From Deltaproteobacteria bacterium (GTDB lineage Bacteria; Desulfobacterota_C; Deferrisomatia; Deferrisomatales; JACRMM01): DNA of 8,384 bases. Positions 6,658-8,384 of this stretch are shown here, in pieces. The DNA lies in the NCBI GenBank assembly GCA_016218905.1, contig JACRCS010000878.1, forward strand, positions 1 through 8,384, given 5' to 3'. The notes below the pieces were generated by a model. The model saw nothing but the letters and a program-made list of their open reading frames with translations, was not told where the DNA came from and ran no database searches. Each line of letters starts with the position of its first letter. Position 1 is the stretch's first letter. Both the position numbers and the translations under genes were made by a program.

Positions 6658-6663
6658 TGTCAA
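6658..6663 (-). promoter_or_regulatory. Possible -35 box upstream of the tandem palindromes
   Basis: The minus strand reads a perfect TTGACA here, preceded by a T. No good -10 box lies at 16-18 bp; the candidates GATGGT and ATGGTT are poor. The promoter may be activator-dependent, or the match may be chance. An alternative start could use the TTACTA stretch that overlaps the palindromes. The orientation fits transcription of the Cys-rich gene and acyl-CoA dehydrogenase. Confidence 0.25.
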
Positions 6664-6742
6664 ATCCTTTCTGCTTATCGTTCGGAGGGAGCGCGCGGGA
6701 GTGCGGTTTGCCTACCAGGGGGAACTCGCCCTCGCTTCCGGT

Positions 6743-8356
6743 TCAGTTCACCTGCCGGGTCTTGCCGACCCAGTAGGCCGCGCGCAGGTCGCGCTTCAGC
6801 ATCTTGCCGAGCCCGCTGCGGGGCAGTTCTTCCGTGAAATCCACCGACTTCGGCGTCTTCACCCCGCCGAGCCTTTGTCTGCACAGCGCGATGAGCTCTT
6901 CCGCGGTGACCGGCATGCCGGGCCTGCGCTCGACCACGGCCTTGACCGCTTCTCCCCATTTGTCGTCCGGTACGGCGATCACGGCGCAGTCCCGAACCGC
7001 CGGATGGCTGTTGATCACGCCCTCGACTTCGGCCGAAAACACGTTGAAGCCGCCGCTGATAATCATGTCCTTCTTGCGATCGGTGACGTGCAGGAACCCG
7101 TCGGGGTCGAGGTATCCGAGATCGCCGGTGTGCAGCCAGCCCCCCACGATCGCTTCCCGCGTCTGATCCGGCGCCCCGTAATAGCCTTTCATCACCATGT
7201 CGCCCATGATGCAGATCTCGCCGACGCGTCCCTCCGGCAGCGCCCGGTTGCCGTCGTCGCGGATGGAGACGCGGGTGAGCGGAAAAGGCCGGCCGCAGGA
7301 GGTCAGCCTCTCCACCGGTGCGACGTCGCCGCCGACGAAGTGCTCTTCGGGGTGGAGACAGCTGACGGTTCTCGCCTCGGTCTGGCCGAAGGCCTGGATC
7401 ATCACCGGCCCGAAGGTCTTCAGGGCGCGCCGCAGCTTTTCCGCCGACATCGGGGCGGCGCCGTACATGAGATACCTGATGGACGAGGAGTCCCTTGCCG
7501 AGAGGTCGGACAACTCGAGCAGACCGTAGATCACGGTGGGCGGGAGGAAGAGTTCGGTCACGCGGTGCTTCTCGATCGCGTCGAGCAGCGCGAGGGGATC
7601 GGGCCTGGGCAGCAACACCACCGTACCACCCCGCAGCGTGGCCATGAGGGAAAAGATCCCGGCCGTATGCGTGAGCGGCGCCGCCGCCAGGTTGACCGGC
7701 CGCGAACCGGCGGGGTACGCGAGCGCGTAGAGCCAGTTCGCGACGATCGTCTGCACGTTGCGCTGGGTGTAGATCACCCCCTTGGGCTTGCCTGTCGTGC
7801 CGCCGGTCGGCATCACGGCGCAGGGGTCGTCCGGGGCGGAAAGGACGTCGCACGGGCGATCCGTCTGTCCGGCCGTCCATGGCGCCAGCGCCAGCGAATC
7901 CGTTCCTTCGCCGTCTATGCAGATGAAGTGCCGCACCTTCGGCAGCGTGGCACGCACGGTGTTGACCGGAGGCGCGATCCGGCCCTGGAAGAACAACACC
8001 TCGCAGTCGAAAGCGTCGAGGATGTACCCGTTCTCCTCGTCCGAGTTGCGCGGGTTCACGGGGACCCATACGAGCCCTGCCCGCCAGATCGCGAGCGTGC
8101 ACAGCCACGCCACCGGGTCGTTGAGAGACCACACGGCAGCCTTCGTGTCCCTTCCGCACCCCAGAGCCAGCAAGCCGTTGGCGACGCGATGGGTGAAGCG
8201 CTGCGCCTCCCGGTACGTGATGCGCTGCCCGCCGAAGACCAGGTAGTGTCCGTCCGGAAAAGCCGCTTTTGCGGCTGAAAAGCCCCGAGGGGTCCGAGGA
8301 TGACTCCGGCGCCCTTCGTGCTGCAGACGGACCCGATCACGGAGTTCGATTATGAC
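6743..8356 (-). CDS. AMP-forming acyl-CoA synthetase (ANL superfamily), 5' end uncertain
   Basis: It would activate a carboxylic acid to its CoA thioester through an acyl-adenylate. Motif positions count from a TTG codon at 8171-8173: phosphate-binding loop PTGGTTGKPKG (122-132, with Gly in place of the usual Ser); YGAAPM (237-242); FGQTEA (262-267); TGD with Asp351; the hinge region DRKKDMIISGGFNVF (365-379); and catalytic Lys457 in GLGKMLKR. The TTG is not a credible start, because typical N-terminal family sequence (FPDGHYLVFGGQRITYREAQRF) continues upstream in frame to about 8260. Beyond that the frame stays open to a TGA at 8357-8359 but offers no ATG, GTG or TTG. An ATG with a good AAAGG site exists at 8365-8367, in another frame that stops after five codons. 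The coordinates give the open frame, so the gene may be frameshifted, interrupted or affected by a sequence error. The substrate class (fatty, aromatic or steroid acid) is not resolved. Confidence 0.88.
   Translation of the reverse strand, partial: VIIELRDRVRLQHEGRRSHPRTPRGFSAAKAAFPDGHYLVFGGQRITYREAQRFTHRVANGLLALGCGRDTKAAVWSLNDPVAWLCTLAIWRAGLVWVPVNPRNSDEENGYILDAFDCEVLFFQGRIAPPVNTVRATLPKVRHFICIDGEGTDSLALAPWTAGQTDRPCDVLSAPDDPCAVMPTGGTTGKPKGVIYTQRNVQTIVANWLYALAYPAGSRPVNLAAAPLTHTAGIFSLMATLRGGTVVLLPRPDPLALLDAIEKHRVTELFLPPTVIYGLLELSDLSARDSSSIRYLMYGAAPMSAEKLRRALKTFGPVMIQAFGQTEARTVSCLHPEEHFVGGDVAPVERLTSCGRPFPLTRVSIRDDGNRALPEGRVGEICIMGDMVMKGYYGAPDQTREAIVGGWLHTGDLGYLDPDGFLHVTDRKKDMIISGGFNVFSAEVEGVINSHPAVRDCAVIAVPDDKWGEAVKAVVERRPGMPVTAEELIALCRQRLGGVKTPKSVDFTEELPRSGLGKMLKRDLRAAYWVGKTRQVN
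8261..8276 (-). other. GC-rich hairpin at the 5' end of the synthetase frame
   Basis: AGCCGC (8261-8266), a TTTT loop, and GCGGCT (8271-8276) form a perfect 6-bp stem. Read on the minus strand the stem is followed by a short T run, giving the outline of a weak intrinsic terminator at the start of the synthetase. It could instead be the subterminal hairpin of a small mobile element or simply codons for AAKAAF. No leader peptide or alternative fold was seen that would prove attenuation. Confidence 0.35.
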
Positions 8357-8384
8357 TCAGTTGTCATGGCACCTTTTGAGATAG

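Noticed and set aside
6160..6663. A 167-residue minus-strand frame overlapping the Cys-rich protein and the palindromes
   Set aside because: Pro/Arg-rich shadow translation; the overlapping frame with ordered CxxC motifs is more convincing.
6675..8159. A 494-residue minus-strand frame overlapping the synthetase
   Set aside because: Arg-rich, low-complexity translation in a shifted frame of the real gene, with no recognisable domain.
6647..8278. A 543-residue open frame on the plus strand, antisense to the synthetase
   Set aside because: Long antisense frames are expected opposite GC-rich genes. Its translation is rich in Arg, His and Gly with no family motif, while the minus strand carries every acyl-CoA synthetase motif.
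1..8384. CRISPR arrays, tRNA or rRNA genes
   Set aside because: No regularly spaced direct repeats, and no cloverleaf or conserved rRNA segments seen in any of the gaps.

Overview
The window is GC-rich bacterial DNA laid out as two convergent blocks. It is dominated by acyl-CoA and alcohol/ketone redox enzymes, as in a fatty-acid, sterol or alicyclic/aromatic acid degradation region. The base composition and enzyme types suggest a soil or subsurface bacterium, for example a Methylomirabilota/Rokubacteria-like or deltaproteobacterial lineage. That placement is a weak inference, because no phylogenetic marker gene is present.

Plus-strand block (1-4898): the 3' part of an acyl-CoA dehydrogenase (cut by the window edge); a zinc-dependent medium-chain alcohol dehydrogenase; a 411-bp gap with a possible promoter; a short-chain dehydrogenase/reductase (SDR); a tightly linked six-helix membrane protein of unknown function; a 268-bp gap that holds a palindrome-rich repeat with inverted ends; then a cytochrome c oxidase subunit III-like (NorE-type) protein, followed 2 nt later by a small subunit IV-like (NorF-type) protein. 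No catalytic heme-copper subunit is present.

Minus-strand block (8384-4945): an AMP-forming acyl-CoA synthetase whose 5' end has no usable start codon and may be frameshifted or interrupted; a 254-bp gap with two CATG-centred palindromes exactly 21 bp apart, which look like a tandem operator; a small protein with regularly spaced CxxC motifs; and a complete short/medium-chain-type acyl-CoA dehydrogenase.

Taken together, the synthetase could activate a carboxylic acid to its CoA thioester, the two acyl-CoA dehydrogenases could introduce double bonds, and the SDR and alcohol dehydrogenase could oxidise hydroxyl intermediates. The membrane protein and the orphan oxidase-like subunits III/IV are the least explained part. 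A link between them and electron disposal from this pathway is speculation from gene order. The best candidates for new biology are the tandem palindromic operator, the orphan COX3/COX4-like pair with its 6-TM neighbour, and the CxxC-periodic small protein.
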